NCBI GenBank assembly: GCA_030272585.1
Contig: BSYQ01000001.1
Location: 3,162,001-3,226,000, forward strand
Length of the DNA stretch: 64,000 nt
From: Bryopsis sp. KO-2023
Taxonomy: Eukaryota; Chlorophyta; Ulvophyceae; Bryopsidales; Bryopsidaceae
Direction: 5' to 3'
How positions within the stretch are numbered: the first letter of the stretch is position 1; the number at the start of each line of letters is the position of its first letter. A program made the position numbers and the translations under genes. The notes under the pieces were generated by a model that saw only the letters and a list, made by a program, of their open reading frames with translations, ran no database searches and was not told the DNA's origin. Below are positions 35,080-47,193 of this stretch, piece by piece.

Positions 35080-36120
35080 TCAGGCAGATTTTTTTCCCAA
35101 ACCCTCCGCATCCTTCACTCCACCCAGAATTTTTTCCGCATCCTTCAAAACATCCTCCACTCCATCCAGAATTCTGTCCGCATCCTCCTCCACCGAATCA
35201 TCCATCACTCCACCCAAAATTCTTTCCGACTCCTTCAAAACATCTTCCACTCCAGCCAGAATTCTGTCCGCATTCTCCTCCACCGAAGTATCCATCACTC
35301 CACCCAGAATTCTTTCCTCCTCCATCAAAATATCCTCCACTCCAGCCAGAATCATGTCCGCATTCTCCTCCAGCAAAAAAGCATCCTCCACAGCAGCCAA
35401 GTTTTCTTCCACTTCCTCCGAATCATCTTCCTCCACCAAACCATCCTTCACTCCAGCCAGATTTTCTTCCACTTCCACTGCAGTTTCCTCCTCCACCAAA
35501 GAATCCTTCAGTCCAGCCAGATTTTTTTCAGCATGTTCGCAATCCACCTTTACCGAAGCCAGCTCCTCCTCTTTTTTGTCCAACTCTTTTTTGGTCTCCT
35601 TCAGATGTGCCTTCGCCAAACCAAGTTTCCTTTTGCTTTCCACCAACTCTTTTTTCAGCCCTTGCAACTCTGCCTTGACATCATCAAGCTCTTTTTGATT
35701 TTTTTTGGTATTGTTTTTTTCTTTTTTAAGCTCTGCTGCCACTTTTTCCCTCTCCTCCACCTCTTTTGAAATTCGGATCGTCTTACGATGCAAGCAAGTT
35801 TTTGCCGCCTTCATTTGAACTCTTCTCTTTCTTTTTTCTTCCTTTCTTTCACGCTCCACCTCGCCCAAGGCCGTCGCCGTCAAGTACAACCACCAAGCCA
35901 ACAGAAATACCAACCCGACCAAAGCCAAGAAAAAAAAGAAAAGAATGTTGCTGTCGCCGTCATTCGCCAAGAACGTGGTTTGCTCAACGCTTGTGTTCGC
36001 CTGGATGTTGTTTGTAGAAGCATTCACGGCTCGGAAAAGATAAGTCAAAGTGTTTTTCGCCAAGTTCGTAAGTGTGTCAGTCGCCATTTTTTTCGCCGGA
36101 AGTAAGAGTAGTGTTATCAT
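35080..36120 (-). CDS. Membrane-anchored coiled-coil protein with acidic repeats (element cargo, copy B)
   Basis: An intronless frame of 346 residues starting MITLLLLPAKKMATDTL. Residues about 65-85 form one transmembrane helix (ILFFFFLALVGLVFLLAWWL). A basic cluster (RKEEKRKRRVQMKAAK) follows, so the long C-terminal part probably faces the cytosol. Then comes a Lys/Glu-rich coiled coil of about 110 residues and a region of repeats of about 20-27 residues of the type ADRILAGVEDVLKESERIL. The product is clearly homologous to 55213-56250. I recognise no family; it could tether the element's products to a membrane, or be a host gene captured by the element. Similar coil composition can arise without homology, but the shared anchor and start argue against chance. 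Confidence 0.75.
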   Translation of the reverse strand: MITLLLLPAKKMATDTLTNLAKNTLTYLFRAVNASTNNIQANTSVEQTTFLANDGDSNILFFFFLALVGLVFLLAWWLYLTATALGEVERERKEEKRKRRVQMKAAKTCLHRKTIRISKEVEEREKVAAELKKEKNNTKKNQKELDDVKAELQGLKKELVESKRKLGLAKAHLKETKKELDKKEEELASVKVDCEHAEKNLAGLKDSLVEEETAVEVEENLAGVKDGLVEEDDSEEVEENLAAVEDAFLLEENADMILAGVEDILMEEERILGGVMDTSVEENADRILAGVEDVLKESERILGGVMDDSVEEDADRILDGVEDVLKDAEKILGGVKDAEGLGKKSA

Positions 36121-36310
36121 TTTGTTTTCGCTTGTTCGCCCTTTCCGCTTGTTCGCCTCGCTCGCTGGTGTTCGCCCTTTCCGCTTGTTCGCCACGATCG
36201 CTGGTAGTGCTCGCCTTGTTCGCCTTGAGTGCTCTGTGTGTTTGCCGTCCGCAAGAAAATTTGTTCGCAGGTGAAGAAAATGGAAGCGTAGAACGGGTTT
36301 TGTGCGGATC

Positions 36311-36327
36311 GTACGACACTGTCGTAC
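36311..36327. promoter_or_regulatory. Perfect 17-bp palindrome upstream of the coiled-coil gene, copy B
   Basis: GTACGACACTGTCGTAC has two 8-base perfect arms around one central base. It sits about 190 bp upstream of the start codon at 36120. The same palindrome occurs at the matching position in copy C (54972-54988). Such symmetry suits a dimeric protein binding site. Confidence 0.6.
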
Positions 36328-36657
36328 ATTCCAGTCCGACATGACAGAATCATTCACACATCCGTTTCTGGAATCCGTTTGTTTCTTGCGATTGCTCTTT
36401 ACGCACACCCAACATATCTTGACCCCAGCGATTTTCAAGGAGATGGGGATTTATTTCTTGTGGTGCTTGATTGGGGTTGATAACAGTCAGTCCGACTGGA
36501 GTTTGGCTGAGCAGTGGAAAAACACAGGATGTCTAGAAAGCTGAATTGTAAATCCCAGCACAAGCAGCAAGAGTCTTTCTCTGCGTATTTACAACAACTC
36601 AAAACTGAACTGCAACGAATGGATTAATCCATATTGATATTGATGCTAAGGAAGGGC

Positions 36658-37291
36658 AGCTAAAATCAATATAGGTGATCTGTGTTCACTAACAAGCTCT
36701 TCCTAGGCTTCTTACATTCTTCCACAGATGGGTAGGAACCATTTATTTGAAGGAAAAATATCACTGTGTGCCACAACAGCTTGCGGACAGTTTTCAGAAA
36801 CACAAGGTGCTGGTGAGGGTGTTCCATCAGCTCTTCCCACAGGACCATCGTTGCTCAAATTATATAACAGGCATTTTGCTTGGTGATTAAACAAATTCCC
36901 ACACTCTCATCAAATAGACATTCTTTCTCATCTCTAATTCTGCGTCAACAGAGTTTCTCGCTATTTTCAACACCACTGTTTTACCTCTGCAGTTTTCTTT
37001 TCCAGAGAGGTGGTTGAGCTTTTCTCTAGTGAAATGAAAACAAAACGCTGTGAGCAAATGGGTTTCAAGACAGACCATGTGGATCGACAACACAGTCAAT
37101 GAGGGGGGGGGGGGGGAAAGAATCCCTCTAGGATGGAACAGACATATTCCGTCAAACAGATTGTTTTACCAAAGTCTTACAATTGTCAACCGCAATCAAA
37201 CTTGCTAAAAAGAACCACCGAAAATACATGGTTTTGTAAAGAACCCCCCAAAAATAGAAATAATGGAAAAAAAAGAACCCAAAGAAGCCCC
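36658..37291 (-). repeat. Right terminal inverted repeat of copy B (type 2)
   Basis: This is the inverted partner of 31999-32554. It is about 80 bp longer, mainly because of an extra segment at about 36705-36780 that is absent from the left copy. The two ends otherwise differ only by scattered substitutions and small indels. Confidence 0.85.
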
Positions 37292-37518
37292 CATCGCTAA
37301 TCCAAAGGTGGTGCTCACAACAAATTTCGCACAAAAGAAAACCTAGAATGAATAGACCATACAATGAAGGACTCCGAGACAGACAAAATACAGGGGGAAG
37401 CATCGCTCCCTCATTCTACTTGCAACAAATTTTCTCGATCAGAAAAATAAAAAAATACAGATGCAAATGTTTGTTTGTTTTTTCTTCTTCTTGTTGTTTC
37501 AGGGCTTTCTTTTTCCCT

Positions 37519-40500
37519 TCATGCAGGTGCAGGAGTTGGCTGGTAGTCGCCCTCGGATGACGCTTCCTCTTTCTTCTTTTGCTGCTTTTTGTATGCTTCC
37601 AGTGCGGCAGGATACTGCTCATTCAACATGTGCAGTGTGGCAGCATTCCAGTCCCATTCGCTCACAGCACTCCTTGCAGCAAGACCGGACGATTCCCTGA
37701 AGGATACCAAATATCATTCAAACTGATAACCCAGCGAGTCAAAGCATCCGGGTTGGTTATTCGGGTAGAGTAATGATTTAATGGATGTTTAAGTTACATT
37801 AGGCAAACTTGCCCAACGAAGGCCGTCCACAACGAGGTGATTTAGCCTAGCCCTGCCCTTGATAGAAATCCGAGTAGGGTACACTATATATACATATTTG
37901 GGTTGATCGATGCCAATCAATTGTTTTCTCTTCATCCGATGCCAATCAATTGTTTTCCATCAAACATAGTAAACGAAACAAGTGCCTTCCAAGACTCGCA
38001 GGGAACTGTGTACTTTAAGCCCCACCCACTCACAGAGAGGAGCAAAATGCTGAAAATTAATTTTCCTGAATGCGTGCGTCCACTCTCACCTGAGCTCATC
38101 GTCATCCAAAAGATTTTTGACCAAACGTGTCGCTTCCTCCAAGTCACCGGACTCATACAGGAAACCGCCAACATCTACAAGAAAACGAACATACATCGTC
38201 TCAAAAAATCCCATCATTTCAGAAACAAAAAAGTGTATGAATATAATGAACTACGTGCCCTTCCATTGAGATCCACGAAAAAAAACCACCACCCACACAA
38301 ATGGGCATCCTTTCTGTCGAAAGAGGGAGAAAAAAATAAATCTGGTAGTTGGTGGGAAGCTTTGTTGAGATGCAGTGACATGGCTTACCATCGCTGTGAA
38401 TGATGTCGGGGATTCCCCCAGCCCTTACAGCGACCACCGGAACTTGACATGCCATTGATTCCAGCACTACAAACCCCAGAGTCTCGCTCTCTGAAGGCAT
38501 CGCAAAAACATCTGCACTCGCATATGCCGCTGATAATTCCTCCCCCTTTCCAACACACATCTTTTCAACGCTGTGAACCATCATTGACGACGAAAAATGG
38601 GGCAGAAAGACGAAGTCATATTTTGCTGGGGTTTAGTTCAATGACCACATCAACATGGATTTTTGCAGCATTCCTAAGGTGTTATCTATCAAATATAATA
38701 GAATTTGGGGAAAAAACCTGCACAAGTTGACACTGGCTTGGCCTATTGCCGCCCCCCCAAAAAAGGAAAAAAAAAAAAAAAAAATCGATCCTCACATGAA
38801 GCATCCCAAGGAATGTTGTTTTGGTCCCCTTGAAGTACTCTTGCAGATCAACTCGAGATGGCCCGTCTCCAACAAAAGCCAGTCTCAAGTTTGGAATCTT
38901 TTCCAACATACCCTACACCCACACAGAAATTTTTCATTCACCGAAAAGAAAACCCTGAGTCACACAATACTCTATTTTGTCTTCATCCCTTTCCCTCAAC
39001 ACCCAAAAATATTCCAAGAAAAAAGGGGAAAAAAACACAGCACAAAAAATCTCGAAATCCACTTGTAAGGGTGGCAATGGAAAGATGGGTGCCAATTTAT
39101 ATATAAATTTATATATAGCCAGTCCCCGAACCTTCTCATCCCCCAAAGGCACACACCGGAAGTGGCATACCTATGGATAACGAATGTCTTTCGAAACCCA
39201 AGAGTTATCTAATTTTAATGGAAAGCGCACAACTCATCAACTCTCTCCTCCTTTCTCAGAAATTCTGAACAAGTTTTGGCCAGTCTCCGGCTGCTTTCGT
39301 ACCTTCAAGAATTTGAGATTCTTTTCCGCACCGAGTCTTCCAACGTGAACCATTACTGGGTCCTCTGGGTGCCCATCCGTGAGTCTCGCCCTCATTTCAG
39401 CGCTTTTGAATCTTGGGTGGAAAACGTCGGTGTCGACACCCTTTTTCCACACCTAGCATTACAAAAGAAAAGAATGTAGATCATCAGCACAATTTCCCAT
39501 CGATTTGAAATCAAAAGAAAAGGATAAAGGAGGTAAAACAAGAAGCTGCAACCAGGTGAGCCCCAGTCCAGTGCCCCCAAAAGGGAAAACAATGAAAGAA
39601 CAGGGTTGGGGGGGGGAAAGTGTTGGAAAACTTTTTGAAAGTGAACAGGATGGACTTCTATTCGTTTTTCGTACCTGGATCAATTCACGGGGAGCTGCAT
39701 TCTGTTCCTTCAATTCATTGGCCAGCATTATACTCGTGGCTAAGGTCAATTGTGCTGCAGTGTGCATCATTCTAATGAGCGCCCACAACGCGGGGGCCTG
39801 AACACGACAAGAAACAAACAAGGAAATCAACATACCAATCAATGTTTGGTGGTCCAATTGAATCTCAAAAAAAAAGCGAACAAAGAGGTAAAAATGAACA
39901 ATGCAGCACCACAGCGAATAAAAAAAGAGAAGTGAGGCATTCCAGCACAGCCACCTTTTTTTAGGGAATGCAAGAAATGGAGGTAAAAAAAAAAAGATAC
40001 TATTGAAGCACTTCTTACTAGCTTTTTGCTTCTTAAACAGCGATCCCATATCAGCCCATTTATGACAAATGATGGAGGGGGGGGGGGGGTGAAATTCTTA
40101 CCAAGAAAGCGAGGTTGTAGCCTGGGAGGTACTTCGGAAGATGCGTGTGATAGGACAGCACCAAGGGAAGTTTCAGGAGCTTGGTGTAAAGCCACGCCGA
40201 AAAAACCATCAACCCTGGTGTAGTGCAGTGGATTAAATCGGGTTTAAAATCCCTGCAGCAGAGCCACACATTGCTTCTTACAACCATGCTTGACACCCAT
40301 AGAACATCCGATGATCGCATCTCTTTTCCCTTGCTGTCTAAATATTGACCGCACCAGCAGCACCCATAAACTTTTCCTTTTTATTCGATTAACTCAAATT
40401 TTTCTCTTCCTTCGATCAAATGTATTCATATCTGTTCTGTTTATGTTCCGCAATGGGGTCCCTGGAGCGACAAACAGGAGCCCATATGCTAGCCTTGAAT

Positions 40501-41300
40501 TGATCCAATAAAAAAAAAATTCACAAAAACTCAGGATGATCTGCAGCTATTTATCGTGGTGTCCCTCTGGAGATGGATTAATTCCCCTTACTTGACTTTC
40601 TTGTAGATGCGAGGGGAAAGCGCAAGACTGAGGGGGAGCTGAGAATACCAGGGGCATCCAACGCTGAAGCTGCTGATGACTTTTGCCCCATAATACTCCT
40701 CTGGTTGATCGATCATTGCTGATGTGTCAGCCCCAGGCAAGGATACTCCCTTTCCTAAACAACATCGCAAAAACAAATAACTTCTTAAAAAACAAAGAGA
40801 ACCATCAACTCACGAAGCACAGTTTACTGTTTGAAAGGAGGTGCTTTCTAGGTGAAGTGGGAAAAAAAAAAACAATGCTGGAGGATTTGACCAGTGGAAG
40901 ACTTGGTGCAGAAAAGCACTGGACTCATTGGGTAAATGTTCACACCCCTACAGCAGATTCAAGGCCAGCTAAATAAAAAATTGATCGATAGATCGATTTC
41001 AGGGCGCTGATTTCGTCCATGGTCCCGACCTGTGGTGACTACCAGCACTTCGCATCCCGCTTCTACGAGATGCTTGATAGAGTTGCAGAATCTGTTTTTG
41101 TATCCACAGACGTAGGTAAACGGGGACGGCTCGACGAAGATACAAACTCTCTTCGGAACTGTCCTGTCTGGGCTGGAAGTCGACGACTCCGGGTTCGCCA
41201 CGTTGGATTCGGCCGTGAGCGTTGCAGTGCGCACCACCCTAGCCGATACTCCGCGGAAGCCATTGGGACGGGCTGCGCGTCCGAAACAAAACCCAAACAA
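37519..41300 (-). CDS. SQD2: Sulfoquinovosyltransferase SQD2 (GT4 family), 9 exons
   Basis: SQD2 transfers sulfoquinovose from UDP-sulfoquinovose to diacylglycerol in the plastid envelope, the last step of sulfolipid synthesis. Exons run right to left: about 41300-41010, 40756-40592, 40250-40099, 39799-39675, 39455-39301, 38912-38797, about 38550-38385, 38180-38095 and 37700-37519. Family blocks are all present: FVEPSPFTYVCGYKNRF, EYYGAKVISSFSVGCPWY, DLIHCTTPGLMVFSAWLY, LSYHTHLPKYLPGY, KKGVDTDVFHPRFKSAEMR, VHVGRLGAEKNLKFL, LRLAFVGDGPSRVDL, the donor-binding ADVFAMPSESETLGFVVLE (E-x7-E), GGIPDIIHSDG, FLYESGDLEEATRLV and the terminal DWNAATLHMLNEQY. The first exon is open to the 5' side without an ATG; an upstream exon with a transit peptide is expected but not found. 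Confidence 0.92.
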
Positions 41301-42258
41301 ACGAATTAACGAAAACAGAGAACCACAACCCGTACGTCGACGTCATTCATCGGAACACTGCAGACTCTAGAAGCTGACGTCGTTCACTGCGCCTAAACTG
41401 AATAGAGCCCACGGACCACTCGCGACGCGCGCACGCACCACTCAAGGATGGCCCTGCAGAGTTGGAGCGACGCTTTCGGCAGTCGACATTGGAAGCTATT
41501 CCGTGCACGAGTTTCCCACAGTCGAGCTCTGCCTTGAACAGTGGCAACGGGCGAACACCCAAAGCGCCGGACGCCGGACGAACCATCTTCCTAGAGTCGT
41601 CGGTTTTCCCAACTCAGTGGTCGATCGAACACTGTTTCCAGCCCAAACGGATCGATAGGGAAGGAGACGACCGTCAGTGTGGCCAGCTGGATTGACAGCC
41701 CCTTCACCATGAGATCAGGGAATAAAGAATGTTCAGGGAATATCCAAATTCCGTTGTACATTGAGGCAAATCGAGGGGATGTTTGATCGAGCTCTTCTTG
41801 AATTTGGGAAAAGGGACGATCGTTCATGACATTGGAATTTTCTGGAGCAGCGTGCTCGTGAAAAAACTGAAACAACTCAAAAGACACTAGTGTTGTGATT
41901 TTGGGATCAGCATGTAAAAGTGGACCATGAAAGATGGTCTATTTTTCTGGTTGAGTCAGACTCAGCAACAAGCTGGTATTTAGGCACTGGTGGCTCTATT
42001 GAGCTTGGATTCTTTTTTGTAAGTTTCTTCTGACATACAACTGTTATCAACCCCAATCAAACACAAGATGTACAGGCATACTGTTTAATTGGAACCAGTC
42101 CACAATTACATGTAGAAAGTACAGAAGAACCCAACCCACTGATCACTCAAAATCTCGCACTCCGCACACAACCCACACACTCATACATACATTTTTCAAC
42201 ACCATCTACCCCCACAACTACCAATCTCTATAAGACTGACTCTTGATCTGGGACTGAA
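41301..42258. other. Spacer upstream of SQD2, with a fragment of the element 5' region
   Basis: 41347-41586 on the reverse strand has an ATG-initiated frame rich in Arg and Ser (MVRPASGALGVRPLPLF) that could be a transit-peptide exon of SQD2, but no in-phase splice to the SQD2 frame was found. About 42046-42066 reads CTGTTATCAACCCCAATCAA, identical to a stretch near the 5' end of copies B and C, perhaps a relic of another element. Confidence 0.4.
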
Positions 42259-44881
42259 CTAACGGGAAACACCTCGGGACCCGGCACGCCTGGGTGAGAA
42301 AGATGATCTTTTGGCAGGGCTGCGACTCCTTGAGCTGATCGATGGCGACCTATTTCTCGTTCTCTTTGCACGAGGTGACCTCCCCCTCGAAGATGACCTT
42401 GACTTGGAAGGGGATCTGCGTCTGCGTGAAGGTCGATCGGGTGAACTCCGTCTGGCTCTACAAAAAACATGCATCAGAAAACAAGCACTGTCAATCCATG
42501 CATCCACAATTCAGTTTTCCAGAACAGGAGGACACGAGAACATTGCGCCAAAAACCACCATGGTATCCTCCCTGTCTCTCACCTTCCTCTGTCTCTTGAT
42601 CTGGATCGACGACGGTCACCCCTGTCCCTGTCACCTCTTGCTACTACCCTTCTATCGCCTGGCCTTCCCCAGCCTTGCCTTTCTCTGTGGAATCTGGACC
42701 CCCCAAGCCTGCCCCCACCATTGTACCCACGGAAGCGACCTCCTCCCCCAAATCTTCTCATGTCCCCGGTTCTCATGCGTCCGGGAGCGGGCCCCGAAGG
42801 CCTGTACCTGGAGTCGTATCTGGACCGTCCACCAAGGTGCCTTCCTCGTTGATCACGGGTTGGTCTGTGGTCTCGGACCCTTCTATCACCACCATCTCTT
42901 CGATGGCGTCTGTCCTCCCGATTTCTCCGAGCTGGACGACCTCGCGATTGGCTCGAGTCAGACCTGGATGATCGAGAAGAGGATCCAGATCTGGATCTGC
43001 CAGACACTGACCGAGATCTGGATTTGGCCCTCGACTTTGATCTGGACCTGGACATGGAGGACCTCGACACAGATCTCGACCTTGACCTAGACTTCGACAA
43101 AGAGACAGATCTGGACCTTGACTTGGCCAATGACCTGGATTTGGACCTTGTTCTGGATCGGTTTGACCTGGGGTCACCGGATCTCTTCCCAGCTTCATCC
43201 GGGGGAACACTTTTATGGCTGTCAGGACACTCCTTCTGAGAAGACGACCTCTTCACTCTTTTCTGAGCCGTCTCATCATTGACTTGGCCTCGAGGAGGGT
43301 CCGACATAGATGGGGCTAAGAGCGGATCACTAGACAAGACACAGGTTTTTGGATCTTCGGTTCCCTTTTCTGAAGGTGATTTCCTTTTCGTCTCCATGAC
43401 AGGCTGGACCTCAGACGATGCCGAGTGCTTCGGAGCATCGCCTTGCGGGTCTACATCCTTGGAACATCCATTGACACCTGCTGGAGCATCGGATTGAGCT
43501 CCATTCTCTTTCACCAAAGGACAGGTCAGGCTGTTTTCTCTGCAACACCACATGTTCCGACATCACATCAACCCACATACCCACCACCACAAAACCCCAC
43601 TGCAATGGCACAAAAAAGAAGTAAGGTTCACCTGTTATCTCCAACGTCTGACAGATCATCGCTCGTCGGTGAGGGGCACTCGGACCGATAGTCGCCAGGC
43701 TTCCTTCTCTGCCTGGGAAGCGAAGGGGATCTCTTTATGGACATCAGGGAGTGGGGGGATGGACTCAGACTGGCTTTTGTTGCGTTCTTGCCAGTTGCAT
43801 CAATTTTCTTCTCCAGCACATTCTGACTCGCTGGCTGTTCCACCGTGAGGACCACTTTGCAGTCTTTCTCACCCACAGGCTCCTTGTTCTCGCCGTCCAA
43901 CTCCCCGCGAGACTTGGGCCACCGTCCCTCGTTGTCCCAGTTAGGAGGTCGAGTATCAATAAAAGTGACATCATCGGGGAGGTCGCACCCGGGATTATAT
44001 CTCTCCGGAGCTTCTTCCCCTTTCCGATAAAACCCCCCACCTTCATGTTGCCCTGACCAGTTTCGTGGCTGCCAGCCCCGGCCCCTCCCGCCCCTTTGAC
44101 CTCGTCCCCTGTCATTCCACCTGGAATTCCACTGGTCTCTATCCCCCCTTCCACCTCCGTGATTCAAATTCCCTCCTCTACCTCGCCCCCTTGACTCACT
44201 GCCGGGTCTCCAATTGTCCCTTCGTCTGTCCGCAGGCATTTGGAGGCGCCCAGCAAGACGGCCTTCCATGGGAAACCCACTGGTGTCCCTTCTCTTGGCA
44301 TCCCAGCCCTGGGATTGCCTCCGCTGTGGATTGGCTGGGTCTAAGGATTCCTGGTGCGACATAGGGTTGGGGTCTACCTCCACATTTTTCCCCTAAAAGA
44401 ATCACAGACAGCACGAAACGCATCGTTTGAATGGGCTTCCTGTTATACTGTTTATTTCTGAAAACTTGAACAGCTCCAAGGGAGTATTCACTTCTTTTTC
44501 GCAACCGGGGCCATGAGAAACTGCTCTTGTTTTGGTCAAGTGTGTTGTTTTTGTCTATAAAACACACACCTGGCATTTTACCTCTTATTAAATTGCCTAA
44601 ACATGGAAGTCCCATTAAGAGAGGAAGGACATGCAGGTCTGTCTCTCCGGCATTTGATTTTACGGGACAACATATGTGTGTGTTTTTGCACCTCCCCAAC
44701 TTGATCGTCGCAAGAGGGCCCCTCTGCCACCTCGGGGGTCGAGCTCCTCCAGGCGGCATCGACATCATCCCGTGGCAGTTGTGGGGGTCTTGCAGGTTCC
44801 GGTGGATTCGGAGGAGCTCTGGAGTCTTCAGCAATATGCTTGCGATCAGAATGGTGGTTGACCTGCCTCCCATCCTCCTGT
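42259..44881 (-). CDS. RS/RGG-rich nuclear protein, probable splicing-related factor (family unknown)
   Basis: Four exons were read on the reverse strand: about 44881-44702, 44390-43632, about 43540-42590 and about 42455-42259. The product starts in this model with an acidic/Pro segment (HIAEDSRAPPNPPEPARPPQ). It then has an RGG-rich stretch (RGQRGGRGRGWQPRNW), a short non-repetitive block DDVTFIDTRPPNWDNEGRW, and long Arg/Ser dipeptide runs (SRSRSRSVSRSSMSRSRSKS) up to the C-terminus SRGVSR. RS domains mediate contacts among splicing factors and RGG boxes bind RNA. No RRM or other enzyme domain is visible. The true start exon is missing because the first modelled exon lacks an ATG. It lies next to the CWC21-like splicing gene in the same orientation. 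Confidence 0.65.
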
Positions 44882-45325
44882 GGGCACACAGGATCAAATG
44901 TGCATCAAGTCCAATCCCTGAAATAGGTTGCTGTTCTGAGAAAAAAGCGCTTTTTTTTTCGACCCCCCTATCTCCTTTGGGATTGGGCTAGGTGGGAGGG
45001 TGGGGTCGGGAGACGTTTTGCGGGAGGCGCTGAAATACAGGGATTTTGTGTTCCTCCTAGGTTATCGTTGGACAAACGGAACAATAAATGCACCAAGATT
45101 GTTGTGTATCCCCACCCAAACCCCCCGACCCACCCCATCACCCACGAGCGCAACCCAGAAGCCACATAGTTTACAAATTTCATGTTCCAATCCCACCCCG
45201 ACAAGCACCCTCCAAATCTGACAGAAGAGTATTCACACTCAGAAAAAGGAAAAGACACGCAAACTAAATCACATCGTGTCGCATGGCGAGTTCTCTCCAG
45301 AGCTTGCAAGAGACCATCACTCTCT

Positions 45326-47193
45326 TCAGCGTTTGCTTCTTCTTCGTACCCTGTCGCTCTTCCTCTCGTCGCGATCTCTGCTGCGCTTCTCTTGATTGCC
45401 CTCTCTCGACCTGGACCGCGACCTAGACCTGGACCGTGCTCTGGAACGCTCATTGTCGCCCCTCTTGTGACGCTTTTCCGATCTCCTGCCCTCGCGCTGG
45501 GACCCGCGTCGACGTTTCTCCTCATCCTCATCCTTGCGTTTTTCTTCTTTCAAGCGCTTCTTGCGCTCCTTTTCCATCGCTTCACGCTCCGCTACTCTTT
45601 CTTGCCGTCGTTTCTCCTGGAGCAAATTGAGGACGGGGGCTTCGGTTCGGAGAGCGAAGACAGAAATGAAACGGGAAATATGTAACAGGCCCCCCCTGGG
45701 GGGGCAATTTCCACAAGCAAAATGGTCACATCAAGCGATGAACGATGCTGTTGAGAAATCAATAGACTCATTACGAAATTAACCAAAACGTTCCTGAAAA
45801 CAGCGAAGGGGGGGAAAATCATCTTGGAAAAAAGAATCCAGACAGTTTTTGCACCCTTTCTGCAGCAGTTGGGAGAGAACCCCCCCCCAAAATAAAAAAA
45901 ATCCACGTTAAGAATACAAATTTAAAATCAGCAAGATCTTGAAGAGCTTGCTCTTGCATCCAGGCAAACATCTGTAATGCATTTGGAGGAATCCAAATCC
46001 TGTCATTTTTGCATGTAAGCCTCCCACTCACCTGCAGTTCTTGATCAAATGCTTCCCCCTCTTTTACATCGCCAAGCCCTAAAGCATTTTTGAGCCTGTC
46101 CATTTGCTCCATTTTACGCCTAGCTGTCTCATGTGTTTCTTGAGCACCTCTAATCACAGGCAACAGATGTAAAGTTATTGGATTTTCGCAGCATCGCAAC
46201 ATCTCTCCAAGAATACGCCATCCCCACCTCAATCTAGTTAGTGCGTTTTTTCAACTTCTATTTATTCTGGACTCTCTAACACATTCCCCCTTTCACTACA
46301 CCAAGAAATCACGATTTTCTGCAGCATGACCCTAAACTAGGAATGAGAAAATAAGCTGGGCCGGACAAAAATCATTGACCCCAAACTCACTTTTCCTGGA
46401 TCGATGTTGGAGCAGACTCATGTTCCAACAAATCTCTTTCCAATCTGGTTCTTTCTGCAGCAACCTGAGCCTCGACTTGCTCTTCCGGCACCCTGAACCA
46501 AACAAATTCCCACAGCTGCTAAAGAAATTGCCATGCATCGAAGCGAATTAAAAGAGAAAAAGCATATGTTTCACAGAAAACAGAATTCTCCACCAGAGCA
46601 TCACCGAAGCTCATTTTGGCAGCAGAACGCAATCAACCTGAACGATGTCAGGCAATCCAGCCCAGGTGGAGTTCATCATGCAGACATTCTATTGTTGTTT
46701 GGTACTTGGATGCGACAGGGACTGGTGTAGCAACTCTTACAGAGAGAATGGTCTCCATACAGCTGACCACCCACTTCAAATACTCTTTTGGGTCAGATCT
46801 CCATCTGCCATACAGAATGACTAATATACCCTTTCTACTTCAGATTCGGGGAAAGTCCCTGTTCTGTTTCAGCTCAATACAACACTATGACATTGCATGA
46901 ATTTTTTGGGGTGGTCTCTCCCACAGGAAAGAAACGGCATGCAGGCAAATTGCTGCTTACCCCTCGTCCTCAAGGGTCATCTGTAATTCATACAGTTTGA
47001 CTTCGATTTCACGCTTTTTGTTGTGCAGGATGATTTCCAAGTTGGGTTTTTTCTCTTTGGGACCATCTTCTGCTTTTCTCCTGTTGCCCTCTTCGAAAGC
47101 TGGGGGAGGGCGTCGCAGATTGAACTTGTTTGCTTGAACATAACCACTCGTCCCCGAGCCACGGGGGGTGAGCAGACCAATTCCGTTATACAT
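45326..47193 (-). CDS. CWC21: CWC21/SRRM2-like splicing factor (cwf21 domain plus RS tail)
   Basis: The first exon (47193-46961) begins MYNGIGLLTPRGSGTSGYVQ, the hallmark N-terminus of CWC21/SRRM2, which sits in the catalytic spliceosome and contacts Prp8 and Snu114. It continues with the cwf21 domain, NLEIILHNKKREIEVKLYEL. Exon 2 (46492-46391; VPEEQVEAQVAAERTRLERD) and exon 3 (about 46149-46033; GAQETHETARRKMEQMDRL) join in phase and complete the domain. The last exon, about 45650-45326, is basic (RKKRLKEEKRKDEDEEKRRR) and ends in Arg/Ser repeats. The join between exons 3 and 4 is not in phase at the acceptor I can see, so a small exon or another acceptor is missing between 46030 and 45650. 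Confidence 0.88.

Larger units (their letters stand above)
31999..37291 (-). mobile_element. Element copy B: complete long-TIR element, about 5.3 kb
   Basis: The two ends are inverted copies of each other over about 0.55-0.63 kb (31999-32554 and 36658-37291). Inside them lies the core shared with copies A and C on the reverse strand: palindrome, coiled-coil gene, TTTTTCAACCA-rich block and second cargo gene. No transposase, integrase or polymerase motif was recognised, so it is non-autonomous or uses an unknown enzyme. Long TIRs occur in Mutator-like, foldback and Polinton-type elements. A clear target-site duplication was not found. Its TIRs differ in sequence from those of A and C even though the core is the same. 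Confidence 0.8.

Noticed and set aside
34376-35769. Two + strand open frames of about 450 residues, rich in Phe and Ser/Pro/Leu, over copy B
   Set aside because: They are antisense shadows of the Lys/Glu-rich coiled-coil gene and its tail.
31999-37291. Polinton, virophage or Mutator element identity for copy B
   Set aside because: Long TIRs fit, but no DNA polymerase B, integrase, capsid, packaging ATPase or MULE transposase motif could be seen.
42311-43239. Long + strand open frames rich in Asp/Leu over the RS gene
   Set aside because: They are antisense shadows of Arg/Ser codon repeats on the reverse strand.
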